Shown here piece by piece: positions 47,229 to 59,174 of a stretch of 64,000 nt of DNA. How positions within the stretch are numbered: the stretch's first letter is position 1; every line of letters starts with the position of its first letter. The notes beneath the pieces were generated by a model, which was not told where the DNA came from, did not search any database, and saw only the letters and a list, made by a program, of their open reading frames with translations. Source of the DNA: Ehretia macrophylla (Eukaryota > Streptophyta > Magnoliopsida > Boraginales > Ehretiaceae); NCBI GenBank assembly GCA_037974665.1, contig CM075771.1, positions 40,284,425 to 40,348,424 on the forward strand, read 5' to 3'. The translations under genes and the position numbers were made by a program.

Positions 47229-47240
47229 TGGTATCAGAGC
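47229..47240 (+). promoter_or_regulatory. Primer binding site (initiator tRNA-Met type)
   Basis: TGGTATCAGAGC is the complement of the 3' end of plant initiator tRNA-Met and is the most common primer site in plant LTR retrotransposons. It lies 13 nt after the LTR end, more than the few bases usual in many families. Confidence 0.9.
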
Positions 47241-50150
47241 TTAGTTTAGTAACTAGGCGTTAGTCGGGTTCAACTCTCGGACCATGGGTAGAAGCCCTAA
47301 GGTAATTATGATGTCTTGTTTATATGTGCTAATGTGTGCTAATGTGCTTTTATTGCTTTGAGAATTGAATACTATGTGCCTTTGTGGACTATATGTATTA
47401 TGTGTCATGCACACCGACACGTTAGTGCCCTCAATAATGCATGCATGCTTTTATACTCCTTCCTTGATACATGTGCATGTTATATAACCATGAATGACTG
47501 TTTATACACATAGATAGTTAGGATTAGGACTTTCAAGGAAGTGAATTCATGCAGGAAGAACGAAAAGTCTCGGTTAGAGATTTCTGGCATCTTCACAGGT
47601 ACTCGATGGATAGTATGTATTATTGGATATGCATATGTATAAAATACGTAGCACGGGTATAATTGTTGAGGTAAAGTTATCTCCTTATTTTTGGAATACC
47701 TATACCTGTGATTAAGTTGTCAATTTTGTAGCTATGAAGTTATTGATTTCGTTAAACCGTTCTTCTAATTGTGGTTCAAGAATAAATGTTAAGGACATAC
47801 AATTTTCCTTAGATATAAAAATATACTATTAAATATGTAGAGTAGTATATATTCTCATGTGCTGATAGTGGAAGTTGACTTGGAGGTTTCTTTGAATCCA
47901 TTTCTCACATCTTAAAATTGGCTTGATAGGCTATCTAAGAAGTTGGCAATATATTCGTACGATTGAATCCTTACTTGATTGGAATTAAGCATTGATGAAT
48001 TTGATATGGTGTATACTAGCAAGTTTCAAGTTCACTAAACGTTGAGACCATAACCTAGAAATTAAAAGATGAATTCGTGGAAGTTGACGATAGTTACTTT
48101 TAGGGGTTAGATTATTGAGACATGGATAGTGTATTTGAGTGACTTAGCGATGGATAACCTCAAGACATGTAGGCAACTCTGGAGACCGAATTTAACAAGG
48201 TTGATGATTCTTTGATATAACAAGATATAAGGATGCTAGAATTGAGGAATTCACGTAACTAGAACTCGTGTTTGGAAAACTGCACCTAAAATGTTAGGAC
48301 GGATAGAAGTGTAAAGTATTGAATTATGTATTAGATGACTAATGTTGCTAAGGTCCTAGGTTGGATGTCAGTGATATTTAGAATCATGGTATTAATTTGG
48401 TGCCTCTCGGATTTAGTTGTGATTATGCAAGTAAGTCATTCTATGCACTCGTTGTTTGGATACTCTAGAGGATGCTGGAAAGCATATATCCTTAAGTAAG
48501 ACCGATGGACCTATTATATAAACCATGGAAATGAGATTAAAGCATCTGGTTGCAAAGTGGAGTCGTTAGGATATGATTAGTAATCCTAAATAGCTAATAG
48601 TGAGTAAGCATGATGATTCATGGCAAACCCTGGGACCTAAGGTCGACGAGTCTCGATGCTCTTAGCCTAGCTGAACATGTAAATGGGAAGAGTAAGATTT
48701 CATAAAGTTAAGATAGAGATGAATCAGAGTCATGATGACCCAAAAGACTATTGTTAGACAACTGTATTATGTGCACCGTTTCATATCTAGAAACTAGCTG
48801 TTGGTAGACTTCGAATCGTGGTCGTTAAATGGAGGGCGGATCTTGTAGTGATAGTTATATGAGTCGTTGACTACTTTTGAAGTTCTATTAGATTATATTG
48901 TGGTTATAATCCTTATGTTGACATGACCTCGAAGTTATTTTGTGTAACGAGCTACTTGGATTAGTATGGTAAGTGTCTTATGAGCTAGATCATTTCGGTA
49001 CCCATTAATAGTCCTAGGATTATTGTTGTTGTATGACCGGTAACCTAGTAGAGAATTGATCTCGCTTACATGGCTATGAACCTAGCTTAGTAACATTAAT
49101 GTCGAAGATATATTGGTGGGCATTAAGTGTTCGAAGGAATGATTAGGTCGCTAAGTGAGTAGGACCATTGTCTTCTTAAGTATGATGTAACCTTGGATCG
49201 AGGTGAGTGGAATTTATTTGAGGTTGAAACTATTCACCTTAGGAGTTTTGGATGAGATTAAAAGAAAATTCTGAAGCGTCGTGACTTGAAGATAGGGATT
49301 TGAATAAGGAAATAGATTGTGGATCATAAGCTGATGAAATTTACTTGTAAGAGTTGAACTAGTGTAACATGATTAGTTTGCCCATGCAATTTCGATGGCA
49401 ATTTGTTGGTGATACTTGATAAACCTTAGAATTCGAGTTTAATGAATCTCAACGGTCTTTCTCCTTGATTACGAGCGTGAAGGTTAACGAAGCTGGGAAA
49501 GGATGTTAGTGAATAGGAGCCTATGATCGGGAGACTAGTCATTAGAAGATTTGCTAATCTAATGTACTTGCGAGATAAAAAGGGCTATAATACCATCGAT
49601 AGATGATGATTTGAGATGGATCAGTTTGTTTGGAGAGTTTTTCCTGAAAATAGAGTCGTATTGTGGAAACGACCCATAACACGTGTATGTCCTAGGTGTT
49701 AACAATTTTGAAGCTAGTTGATAGAATATGTAAATCTGATATAGATCTATCATCTTGAAATTAGTGTATGTCACCCTAGGATCATGGAATTATTGTGATA
49801 TTCCTTTTGAGGTATGAATGCGAGATTGATACAACATGAGCCATGATTTTGGAGTTACAATTATATTGTTAGAATACCGATGCATCTTTGATGACTATGT
49901 TTGGAGATTCTAACCTTAGTTAATAAACTCGACCTTAAGATCAATTGGAGAAAAGAGAGTTGTTCAAAGGAACAAACAGTAAATATAGGGGTCATACCAA
50001 ATTAAATGATTGGAGAAACATAGAAAGTGAATTGGTGGTGGAAAGAGATCGCCAAACACGGGATGAACCGGAGTAGGAAGAATGACAAGGGTCAAAATCC
50101 GTCTAAATGACCTGAATAGGCAAGAATGAATTTCGGGACGAAATTCTTTT

Positions 50151-50163
50151 AAGGAGGGGAGGA
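50151..50163 (+). promoter_or_regulatory. Polypurine tract
   Basis: AAGGAGGGGAGGA, thirteen purines immediately before the 3' LTR. This is the expected plus-strand primer for reverse transcription. Confidence 0.9.
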
Positions 50164-50171
50164 TGTGAGGC

Positions 50172-50610
50172 CCGACCCTGAATAACGTGCCGTACCTCGA
50201 TTTGTGTGCCTTAGACCTAGAATTGTATGGCTGACCTTGGATTACGTATCCTGTCTTGATTTTCGTGCATGTCTCGTCGTACTTGCCTTGACCTAGAATT
50301 GTGTGCCCTAATCCTCGATATACGTACGATACCTAGATAAACGCGCCATGACCTAGTTTTATGTGCGAGACCTCAATTTGCGTGTGTGTCTTCGTTTCGT
50401 GTGCATTAACCTTGAACTACGTGCTTTAACCTAGGTTTAAGAGTCGTACCTCGATTTACGTGCATTGCATTGAATTACGTGTCTTGTATTGGTTTACGTA
50501 CATTTACCTAGGGTTTTGTGCATTTGCATTAGAATCTGTACATTTATCTTGAAGTACGTTCATTAGTCTTGAAGTTCGTGTCTACCTCGTAATTCGTGCT
50601 TTAGACCTAG
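50172..50610. repeat. Quasi-periodic motif field at the head of the 3' LTR
   Basis: Partner of 43095-43570, collinear except for one 19-bp unit missing between GTGTC and TACCTCG near 50580. Confidence 0.65.
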
Positions 50611-51338
50611 GAATCCATGCCACCACGTTAATCAAGAAAGAATCCTGTACAATCCACTAACCAATATTATATTCCTAATTCAAATCTCTACAAAACCCAC
50701 TAACTATAAAATATTCTATTCTACCCAACATTCTCTTACACATGTCATAACTTTTGCTTATCCTAGACACTTTAAACTAAACCTATGCACTTCTCTCTCT
50801 CTCCTCACATGCCTAAACACTATTTTAATGCAACCAATTCAGATTTTTAGCATAATACACGTTTTTTTGACACTACATGCACAATTCAAAGTCAAACAAG
50901 ACCATACATGCATATAAGTGTTCATTTTATATACTAAAGCATTCCTAAACCCTAGACCACCTTTTTGCTAACTCCCAAGCACTCCTCTTGCACTCCTAAT
51001 CCACCTAAGCACCCTTAGATTATAGTATATTCAAGACAAGGCAGAATTCTGCCCACAACAACAAACACCACACGATTAAACCTAGTCAAACCCCTAGACA
51101 AGCTCTTACACACACTCTAACCCCAATGCTCCTTTTTCCTAAGCCCTAAACTACCCCATGATTATTCCCCTACACCTCACACACTCCCAAGAAGCATATT
51201 TTTCAGATTTGAAGTCCCAAGAACCGTTGCAAACAAGGCCAATTCAGCCAAGGCCATACAATCAAAACTAGACAACAATAAATCACTAGTTTCATTCTCT
51301 TTTGTTGTCCTCTCTCTCTTAGCCTTAGCTCTCAAAAT

Positions 51339-51354
51339 CTCTCTCTCTCTCTCT
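51339..51354. repeat. (CT)8 microsatellite, 3' LTR
   Basis: Two CT units longer than its 5' LTR partner, a length change since insertion or at reverse transcription. Confidence 0.85.
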
Positions 51355-52912
51355 CCACGATTTCTCACTGCCTCTTGCACTTAAGAGGCTGACCAAACCA
51401 TTTAGCCAAGGTAGGAGGCCTCCAAGACCTGAGCAAGCAAGCTACTACACGGCACAAACTCATCTAGGGCTATCCACGGCTTAGGTAAGGTTTCCTTGCT
51501 TCCTTTTATGTTCCTTTATATTTCTCTTGGATATAAGCTCATACATGTCTTCCATAGTCATTATCAAAGCCAAAGAATAAGGTAGAGGCAAGGAAAGGCA
51601 CGCTCAAAGCAAGAACCAAGCACTTAGGGCACACCGAGCCATTTTCACAAGCATTTGTGCATCTTCTTGTTGAATTGCAAAGGTGAGGGTTAAAACCTTT
51701 TGAAAACTCTTTAAAAACTCACATGCATGCTCATAAATGTGTGTATTTGCTTCTGTACTTGAGATATATGGTCGTTCATAAGCTTAAACAACCATGCATG
51801 ACAAGATCTTGGCTTGAAAATGATGCTAGGTGAAGTCGAAATGGATGACAGCTCTCTGACCAGTCTGTTCGAGGTAAGTTAGCTAAGAAAAGTATGTTTA
51901 AAATGCTTGAAAATTGGTGGTTGACTAGTTTGGACAGTTTTGAACATTTTCCCAGAAATAGGCCGAAGCTAATTTTGACTCTAAGGTCCTCAAAATGGCA
52001 AATCATTAAAATGAGACCAAATCTGGAAATCTGGAAAAATGAATCAGGTTTTGGCAGATGCACTGACCTTGTGGAACGAACCATATTTTACCTAGTAAAT
52101 GTTGTCCAAAATGCATGAAAATTGGTGTGCTGCTAGATTTTTTATTTCTTGATAACTTTGTTAGAAATGGACCAAGGCTAAAACGGACCCTAAGGACCTC
52201 AAAAATGACAATTTCTGAAAAGTATGCAAATCTGGTCAGTTTTGAGCTATTCCACTGTTTTGGAAATATTTAATGATCCCGAACTCCAATTGATGCAAGG
52301 TTTGTTTCTGATTTTAGTTAACTTATTAAGCTTCAATTTGATATCTTATTCACTGGATTTGGAGATTGTTTGGTTATCCTATTGATTGTGAGAAAACAGC
52401 CTATTGCAGTAAAGGTTTCACTTAGCTATATGCTTGGAAAATTGATATAACCTCTCTTGTGGTACTAATTGCTTGGAATTGTGGTGTTGGAATGTTGTAT
52501 GGACTGTTTTGGGTACTTGAGGATGTTTGAATTGAATTATGCATGACTTGAGAATGATTTTGAGTTGACTTAGGGTTTAATCACGCGGTTAAGCATGAAA
52601 CGGAAACCCTAATGACTAGGTAGTCTTGCTAAGTGTTGATCATTTGGATATTGTGTGGAAATTATATGCTTAGTGGGCTGCCCGTTAATGTCTTATAACT
52701 TCCAATGTGATTTTGACCATTGCATGTTGACAAATAAGCTTTTCTTGCACCCGGACCCATGATTGATGAAATTGCATGTTGAATAATCTTATCACTTGAT
52801 TACGTGAACTTTGAAATGGGTTATATGGCTTGACCTGCATGTGTTATATGGCTGCCCGTTTAATGTTCATATGACTCTATTTGTTCTACAAGTAAAATTT
52901 CATGTCAAGCAT

Positions 52913-53097
52913 GCCTCGTTCGTTTACTTGGCAATATGTGATCTTGAAATTGTCCGGAGGCAACCTACTTTGTTGTCCTCCTACTGTGATATATTACCTG
53001 TTTTATCGTGCCCTGCCTGTTTACTTGGTCAATGTGCAATCTTATGACTGTCCGGAGGCAACCTACTTTGTTGTCTTCCTATTGTGATATATTACCT
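52913..53097. repeat. 97-bp tandem duplication in the 3' LTR
   Basis: Same duplication as in the 5' LTR (TTTACTTGG at 52923 and 53020), so it existed before this insertion and is a family trait. Confidence 0.9.
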
Positions 53098-54277
53098 GTC
53101 ATAAATGTGCATTGCATACAAGGTTGCAACCTTTCCTGTCGGTATGGTAGCGATCACGCATGCCGCGCGGCATCGGGCTTGCCGGTGTTACCGTGACCAC
53201 CATGGTCCCATTCCCTCTCTCGCTTGGGGGCTAGACTTCCTCGGAGAGTTGGGTCGTAGGCTTTCGGGGTACATCCGGAGTATACCGACCTGGTGTGTTT
53301 TGGGGAATGATTTGAAGTCGGCCGCAACTTCTGATTCTGAAACTGATCTGAGAGCAAAAGCTCGCCGTATCCTTTTTATTATGTGTATAAGTACTCCCGC
53401 TTGGATCCTAGAGAACCTCGGAGAGGAAAGATTGGTATTCTTGTATTTCTGTACTTGTATTTCTGTTGTATTCATGTTTGAGAAAGGGATTTTCATAAGT
53501 TTAATCGGAAAATGAGTTTCAAAACGTATTTCTCGTTCCCCCTCAATGAGTTCATAAGGACTCACCCTCTTTTTTTATCACAGGTGAAGAAGAACAGGTA
53601 CAGGTACCCGAGGATAACGTGCCAATCGATGATTCCTATGAGTGATTTTTTGTCCCTACGTGCTTTTGTGCTTTTCCTGAAAGTGGTTGCTATATGGATG
53701 TTGTATTTGATTGCAAACTACTCATTTCATTGATGTAAATGACCCCGTTGTAATTTGGGTCTAATTCTGGGATTGTACTATCTATAACCAGACGAACTTT
53801 TATTTGGTTGTTTGCTTTCGTTTTCCTAATTAGTAGTTATCATAGGCATTCAAACCACTAGATGAACAATCAACTAAGTTAATTCTATCTAATTTGACTT
53901 AGGTGCTCATTTGCAAACTAAAGGATAATAGGTACTCGCCTGATAGGAAATTGACAAATAAACGGGACATAGTTATCATGTTAGGCTTATTAACCAAACG
54001 AGACTTTCAAGATAAACTAGTAGGCAAATTGGTTGGTGACAAATAGGAGTCCTTAATGGAATTGGATTGATGATTGGAATAATTGAGGCGTTTAGAGAAT
54101 TAGGCCAAACCAAAGAGCCCAATTACTGCCGTTATACTGCCGATTTTCCGTAAAATTTTGGAGTCTAGGATAAAACGTTAAGTGCTAAACCTTCTTGAAC
54201 GATTAAGTACTTGAAAGGACTTGAATGTTTAGATCACACCCTAGTCTAACCTTTATAGACCGGGTTGGGGCGTGACA

Positions 54278-54282
54278 GTGAC
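54278..54282. repeat. Target-site duplication GTGAC, right copy
   Basis: Follows the terminal CA of the 3' LTR and resumes the interrupted 5S gene at nt 87. Confidence 0.93.
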
Positions 54283-54310
54283 CCCCTGGGAAGTCCTCAT
54301 GTTGCACCCC
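54278..54310 (+). pseudogene. 5S rRNA gene split by retrotransposon, 3' part
   Basis: Resumes at nt 87 through the duplicated GTGAC and runs to the normal GTTGCACCC end with G108A, followed by the usual T-tracts. Confidence 0.95.
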
Positions 54311-54868
54311 ATTTTTCAATTTTTTTTCCTCCGGTTAGGGTTGCCAAGATACTTTATCTACAACATTTCTATTATCGAATCCCACTGCACCTTGGGCAAG
54401 ACAACTTCGCTTCACGTGGAGGCTGGGCCCGCAAAACGAGGTCGTAGGGCTTGTGTCGAGGTCTCCGTCACTTCGGTGCCCATAACTTTTGATCCGTAAG
54501 GAGTTACACGGCACACAGCATACCATTGGAAAGCTCTTCGAGAGCTCTACAACAGGGGCAGCAAGCTCGCTCACTGTGCCCTTTTTGGAGCCCAAAATCG
54601 AACATTTTCATCAATTTTAGGCCACTTTTCTAGTTTTGCTCTGTTTTTCCATCCCGTATCGTACGTCGTGAGCTATTAAAAAGACGACAACCTTACTCGC
54701 GGGACATTAGAGGGCCCTACAGTGCGTTGATATCTCTTTTTACGAGGATGCTGGGTTGTTGAAGCGGATGGGTTGTCGTTAAGCCCATTGGGCCTTCTGA
54801 ATGGGCCATCTTTCTAGGCTGGGACTATGAACCGTTAATACATAAAGGAATTGGGCCCTCAACATGAC

Positions 54869-54987
54869 GGGTTCGATCATACCAGCATTAATGCACCGGA
54901 TCCCATCAGAACTCCCAAGTCAAGCTTGCTTGGGCGAGAGTAGTACTAGGATGGGTGACCCCATGGGAAGTCCTCGTGTTGCACCCC
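54869..54987 (+). rRNA. 5S rRNA: 5S rRNA gene
   Basis: Changes: G5T, C20T, G48C, T53C, G58T, C95A. T53C and G58T lie in the A box. Confidence 0.95.
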
Positions 54988-55545
54988 CCTTTTCAATTTT
55001 TTTCCTCCGGTTAGGGTTGGCAAGATACTTTATCCACCACATTTCTATTATCGAATCCCACGGCACCGTGGGCAAGACAACTTCGCTTCACATGGAGGCT
55101 GGGCTAGCAAACCGAGGGCATAGGGCTTGTGACCAGGTCTCCTTTGCTCCGGTGCCCATAACTTTTGATCCGTAAGGAGTTACGCGGCGCACAGCATACC
55201 GTTGGAAAGCTCTCCAACAGCTCTACAATAGGGGTGGTCAGCTTGCTCATTGTGCCCTTTTTTGGAGCCCAAAATCGAACGTTTTCATCAGTTTCAGGCC
55301 ACTTTTCTTTTTTAGCTCTCTTTTTCCGTCCCGAATTGTACGTCGTGAGCTGTTAATAGGACGACAACCTTACTCGCTGGACATTAGAGGGCCTTACAAC
55401 GCGTCGATATCTCGTCTTGCGAAAATGCTGGGTTGTTGAAGCGGATGGGTTGTCGTTAAGCCCATTGGGCCTTCTGAATGGGCCATCTCTCTAAGCTGGG
55501 ACTGTGAACAGTTAACACATAAAGGAATTGTGCCCTCAACATGAC

Positions 55546-55664
55546 GGGTGCGATCATACCACCACTAATGCACCGGATCCCATCAGAACTCTGAAGTTAA
55601 GCGTACTTGGGCGAGAGTAGTACTAGGATGGGTGACCCCCTGGGAAGTCCTCGTGTTGCACCCC
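55546..55664 (+). rRNA. 5S rRNA: 5S rRNA gene
   Basis: Changes: G17C, C47T, G60A. Confidence 0.97.
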
Positions 55665-56223
55665 CTTTTTCAATTTTTTTTCCTCCGGTTAGGGTTGCCA
55701 AGATACATTATCTACCACATTTCTATTATCGAATCCCACTGCACCTTGGGCAAGACAACTTCGCTTCACGTGGAGGCTGGGCCCGCAAACCGAGGTCGTA
55801 GGGCTTGTGTCCAGGTCTCTGTCGCTCCGGTGCCCATAACTTTTTATCCGTAAGGAGTTACACGGCGTACACCATACCGTTGGAAAGTTCATCGAGAGCT
55901 CTATGGTGGGGGCAGCCAGCTTGTACGCTGTGCCCTTTTTGGAGCCCAAAATCAAACGATTTCATCAGTTTCGAGCCACTTTTTCTAGTTTAGCTCTCTT
56001 TTTTCGTCCCAGATCGTACGTCGTGAGCTGTTAAAAGGACGACAACCTTACTCGCGGGACATTAGAGGGACCTACAATGCGTCGATATCTCGTCTTGCGA
56101 GGATGCAGGGTTGTTGAAGCAGATGGGTTGTCGTTAAGCCCATTGGGCCTTCTTAATAGACTATCTCTCTAGGTTGGGACTGTGAACCGTTAACATATAA
56201 AGAAATTGTGCCCTCAACATGAC

Positions 56224-56342
56224 GGGTGCGATCATACCAGCACTAATGCACCGGAACCCATCAGAACTCCAAAGTTAAGCGTGCTTGGGCGAATGTAGTA
56301 CTAGGATGGGTGACCCCCAGGGAAGTCCTCGTGTTGCACCAC
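56224..56342 (+). rRNA. 5S rRNA: 5S rRNA gene
   Basis: Changes: T33A, G48A, G70A, A71T, T96A, C118A. Its spacer holds the 124-bp duplication, so the next gene is 802 bp on. Confidence 0.95.
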
Positions 56343-56480
56343 CATTTTCAATTTTTTTTCCTCCGGTTAGGGTTGCCAAGATACTTTTTCCACCATATTT
56401 CTATTATCGAATCCCACGGCACCTTAGGCAAGACAACTTCGCTTCACGTAGAGGCTGGGCCAGCAAACCGAGAGCGTAGG

Positions 56481-56729
56481 GCTTGTCACTAGGACTCCTT
56501 CGCTTCGGTGCCCATATCTTTTGATTCGTAAGGAGTTATGCGGCGCACATCATACATTTGGAAAGCTCTCCGAGAACTCTACGACGGGAGCAGCCAGCTT
56601 GCTCGCTTGTGACCAGGTCTCCGTCGCTCCGGTACCCATAGTTTTTGGTCCGTAAGGAGTTACGCGGTGCACAACATATCGTTGGAAAGCTTTCCGAGAG
56701 CTCTACGATAGGGGCAGCCAGCTTGCTCG
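56481..56729 (+). repeat. 124-bp tandem duplication inside a 5S spacer
   Basis: The spacer stretch beginning GCTTGT occurs at 56481 and again at 56605. Both copies run through the CCATA, GTAAGGAGTTA and GAGAGCTC/GAGAACTC landmarks to the AGCCAGCTTGCTCGC stretch. The duplication alone accounts for the 802-bp spacing of genes 56224 and 57026 (678 + 124). The copies differ at many positions, so this is not a recent slip or it came from a different donor unit. Confidence 0.9.
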
Positions 56730-57025
56730 CTGTGCCCTCTTTTGGAGCCCAAAATCGAACGTTTTCATTAGTTTCGGGCAACTTTTCTTTTTTAGCTCTG
56801 TTTTTCCTTCCCGGATCGTACGTCGTGAGCTGTTAAAAGGATGACAACCTTACTCGCGGGACATTAGAGGGCCCTACAACGCGTCGATATCTTGTCTTGC
56901 GAGGATGCTGGGTTGTCGAAGCAGATGGGTTATAGTTAAGCCCATTGGGCCTTCTGAATGGACTATCTCTCTAGGCTGGGACTGTGAACCGTTAACACAT
57001 AAAGGAATTGTGCCCTCAACATGAT

Positions 57026-57144
57026 GGGTGTGATCATACCAGCTCTAATGCACCGGATCCCATCAAAACTCCGAAGTTAAGCGTGCTTGGACGAGAGTAG
57101 TACTAGGATGGGTGACCCCCTGGGAAGTCCTCGTGTTGCACCCC
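57026..57144 (+). rRNA. 5S rRNA: 5S rRNA gene
   Basis: Changes: C6T, A19T, G41A, G66A. T at -1. Confidence 0.96.
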
Positions 57145-58380
57145 CATTTTCAATTTTTTTTCCTCCGGTTAGGGTTGCCAAGATACTTTATCCACCACAT
57201 TTCTATTATCGAATCCCATGGCACCTTGGGCAAGACAACTTCGCTTCACGTAGAGGCTGGGCCAGCAAACCGAGGGCGTAGGGCTTGTTACTAGGTCTTT
57301 TTCACTTCGGTGCCCAAAACTTTTGATCCGTAAGAAGTTATGCGGCGCACAGCATACCGTTGGAAAGCTCTCCGAGAGCTCTACGACGGGGGCAGCCAGC
57401 ATGCTAGCTTTGCCCTTTTTTAGAGCCCAAACTTGAACGTTTTCATCAGTTTCGGGCCACTTTTCTAATTTAGCTCTCTTTTTCTGTCCCAGATTGTACG
57501 TCGTGAGCTGTTAAAAGGGAAACAACCATACGCGCAGGACATTAGAGGACCCTACAACGCGTCAATATCTCGTCTTGCGAGGATGCTGGGTTGTTGAAGC
57601 GGATGGGTTGTCGTTAGGCCAATTGGGCCTTCTTAATGGGCCATCTCTCTATGCTGGGACTGTGAACCTTTAACACATAATGGAATTGTGCCCTCAACAT
57701 GACGGGTGCGATCATACCAGCACTAATGCACCAGATCCCATCAAAACTCCGAAGTTAAGCGTGTTTGCATGAGAGTAGTACTAGGATGGGTGACCCCGTG
57801 GGAAGTCCTCGTGTTGCACCCCCTTTTTCAATTTTTTTTTCCTGGTTAGGGTTGCCAAAATACTTTATCCACCAAATTTCTATTATCAAATCCCAAGGCA
57901 CCTTGGGCAAGACAACTTCGCTTCACGTAGAGGCTGGGCCAGCAAACCGAGGGCGTAGGGCTTGTCACTAGGTCTTTTTCGCTTCGGTGCCCAAAACTTT
58001 TGATCCGTAAGAAGTTATGCGGCGCACAGCATACCGTTGGAAAGCTCTCCGAGAGCTCTACGACGGGGGCAGCCAGCATGCTCGCTTTGCCCTTTTTTGG
58101 AGCCAAAACTCGAACGTTTTCATTAGTTTCGGGCCACTTTTCTAATTTAGCTCTCTTTTTCTGTCCCAGATTGTACGTCGTGAGCTGTTAAAAGGGAAAC
58201 AACCATACGCGCAGGACATTAGAGGACCCTACAACGCGTCAATATCTCGTCTTGCGAGGATGCTGGGTTGTTGAAGCGGATGGGTTGTCGTTAGGCCAAT
58301 TGGGCCTTCTTAATGGGCCATCTCTCTATGCTGGGACTGTGAACCTTTAACACATAATGGAATTGTGCCCTCAACATGAC
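57144..58380 (+). repeat. Duplicated 5S spacer, near-identical neighbouring units
   Basis: The spacers after genes 57026 and 57704 share rare features: GGGAAACAACCATACGC near 57518 and 58194, GAACCTTTAACACATAATGG just upstream of the next gene, and the same altered 'cttgt-act-aggtcttttt' stretch. This marks a recent one-unit duplication with a period of about 678 bp. Confidence 0.85.
57704..57822 (+). rRNA. 5S rRNA: 5S rRNA gene
   Basis: Changes: G30A, G41A, C61T, G65C, G66A, C67T, C95G. The cluster at 61-67 damages the A-box end and intermediate element. Confidence 0.94.
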
Positions 58381-58499
58381 GGGTGCGATCATACCAGCAC
58401 TAATGCACCGGATCCCATCAGAACTCCGAAGTTAAACGTGCTTAGGTGAGAGTAGTACTAGGATGGGTGACCCCCTGGGAAGTCCTTCTGTTGCACTCC
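58381..58499 (+). rRNA. 5S rRNA: 5S rRNA gene
   Basis: Changes: G56A, G64A, C67T, C107T, G108C, C117T. Confidence 0.95.
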
Positions 58500-59055
58500 C
58501 CTTTTAAATTTTTTTTCCTACGGTTAGGGTTGCCAAGATACTTTATCCACCACATTTCTATTATCGAATCCCACAGCACCTTGGGCAAGACAACTTCACT
58601 TCACGTGGAGGCTGGGCCCGCAAATCAAGGGCGTAGGGCTTGTGACCAGATCTCCGTCGCTCCATTGCCCATAACTTTTGATCCGTAAGGAGTTACGTGG
58701 CGTACAGCATACTGTTGGAAAGCTCTTTGAGAACTCTACGACGGGGGTAGCTAGCTCGCTCGCTGTGCCCTTTTTGGAGCCCAAAATATAACGTTTTCAT
58801 CAGTTTCGGGCCACTTTTTGATTTTGCTCTATTTTTCCACCCGTATCGTACGTCGTGAGCTGTTAAAAGGACGACAACCTTACTCCTGGGACATTAGAGG
58901 GCCCTACAACGCGTCAATATCTCGTCTTGCGAGGATGTTGGGTTGTTGAAGCGGATGGGTTGTCGTTAAGCCCATTGGGCCTTCTGAATGGGCTATCTCT
59001 CTAGGCTGGGACTGTGGACCGTTAACACATAAAAGAATTGGGCCATCAACATGAC

Positions 59056-59174
59056 GGGTGCAATCATACTAGCACTAATACACCGGATCCCATCAGAACT
59101 CCGAAGTTAAACGCGCTTGGGCGACAGTAGTACTAGGATCGGTGACCCCCTGGGAAGTCCTCGTGTTGCATCCC
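59056..59174 (+). rRNA. 5S rRNA: 5S rRNA gene
   Basis: Changes: G7A, C15T, G25A, G56A, T59C, G70C, G85C, C116T. Confidence 0.95.

Larger units (their letters stand above)
47216..50163 (+). other. Non-coding interior of the retrotransposon
   Basis: 2948 bp between the LTRs. It is AT-rich and full of stops in all frames; the longest frame, about 71 codons at 49559-49774 on the minus strand, is unremarkable. I recognise no Gag zinc knuckle, protease, YxDD reverse transcriptase motif or integrase. Apart from the primer site, the polypurine tract and the short Tekay-like block at about 50130-50146, I cannot assign content. Confidence 0.85.
43087..54277 (+). mobile_element. LARD-like non-autonomous LTR retrotransposon (11,191 bp)
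   Basis: A complete element with LTRs of 4129 and 4114 bp, an interior of 2948 bp, a primer binding site, a polypurine tract, and a 5-bp target-site duplication GTGAC. The longest open frames are short, and I see no gag, protease, reverse transcriptase, RNase H or integrase motif. Very long LTRs around a short non-coding interior are the hallmark of large retrotransposon derivatives (LARDs), which depend on an autonomous relative. The 3' interior end (a TTTCGGGACGAAATTC block followed by the purine tract) resembles the end of Ty3/gypsy elements of the Tekay/Del type, which I take as a weak lineage hint. It lies inside a 5S gene, in the same orientation as the array judging by PBS and PPT order. 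Confidence 0.93.
50164..54277 (+). repeat. 3' LTR (4114 bp)
   Basis: Begins TGTGAGGCCCGACC directly after the polypurine tract and ends CGTGACA before the target duplication, so it keeps the canonical TG...CA ends. Low divergence from the 5' LTR in the stretch I compared points to a fairly recent insertion, though divergence is higher locally, for example around 44825-44850 versus 51885-51915. Confidence 0.95.

Noticed and set aside
47216-50163. Degenerate gag-pol in the element interior
   Set aside because: I looked for zinc knuckle, protease, reverse transcriptase and integrase motifs in the visible frames and saw none. Only the short block before the polypurine tract resembles a known element. 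A translated search against Ty3/gypsy proteins would settle this.
43087-54277. Cassandra-type retroelement, which carries 5S sequences in its LTRs
   Set aside because: No 5S sequence lies within either LTR. The 5S halves are outside the element and separated from it by the target-site duplication, and the element is far larger than Cassandra.
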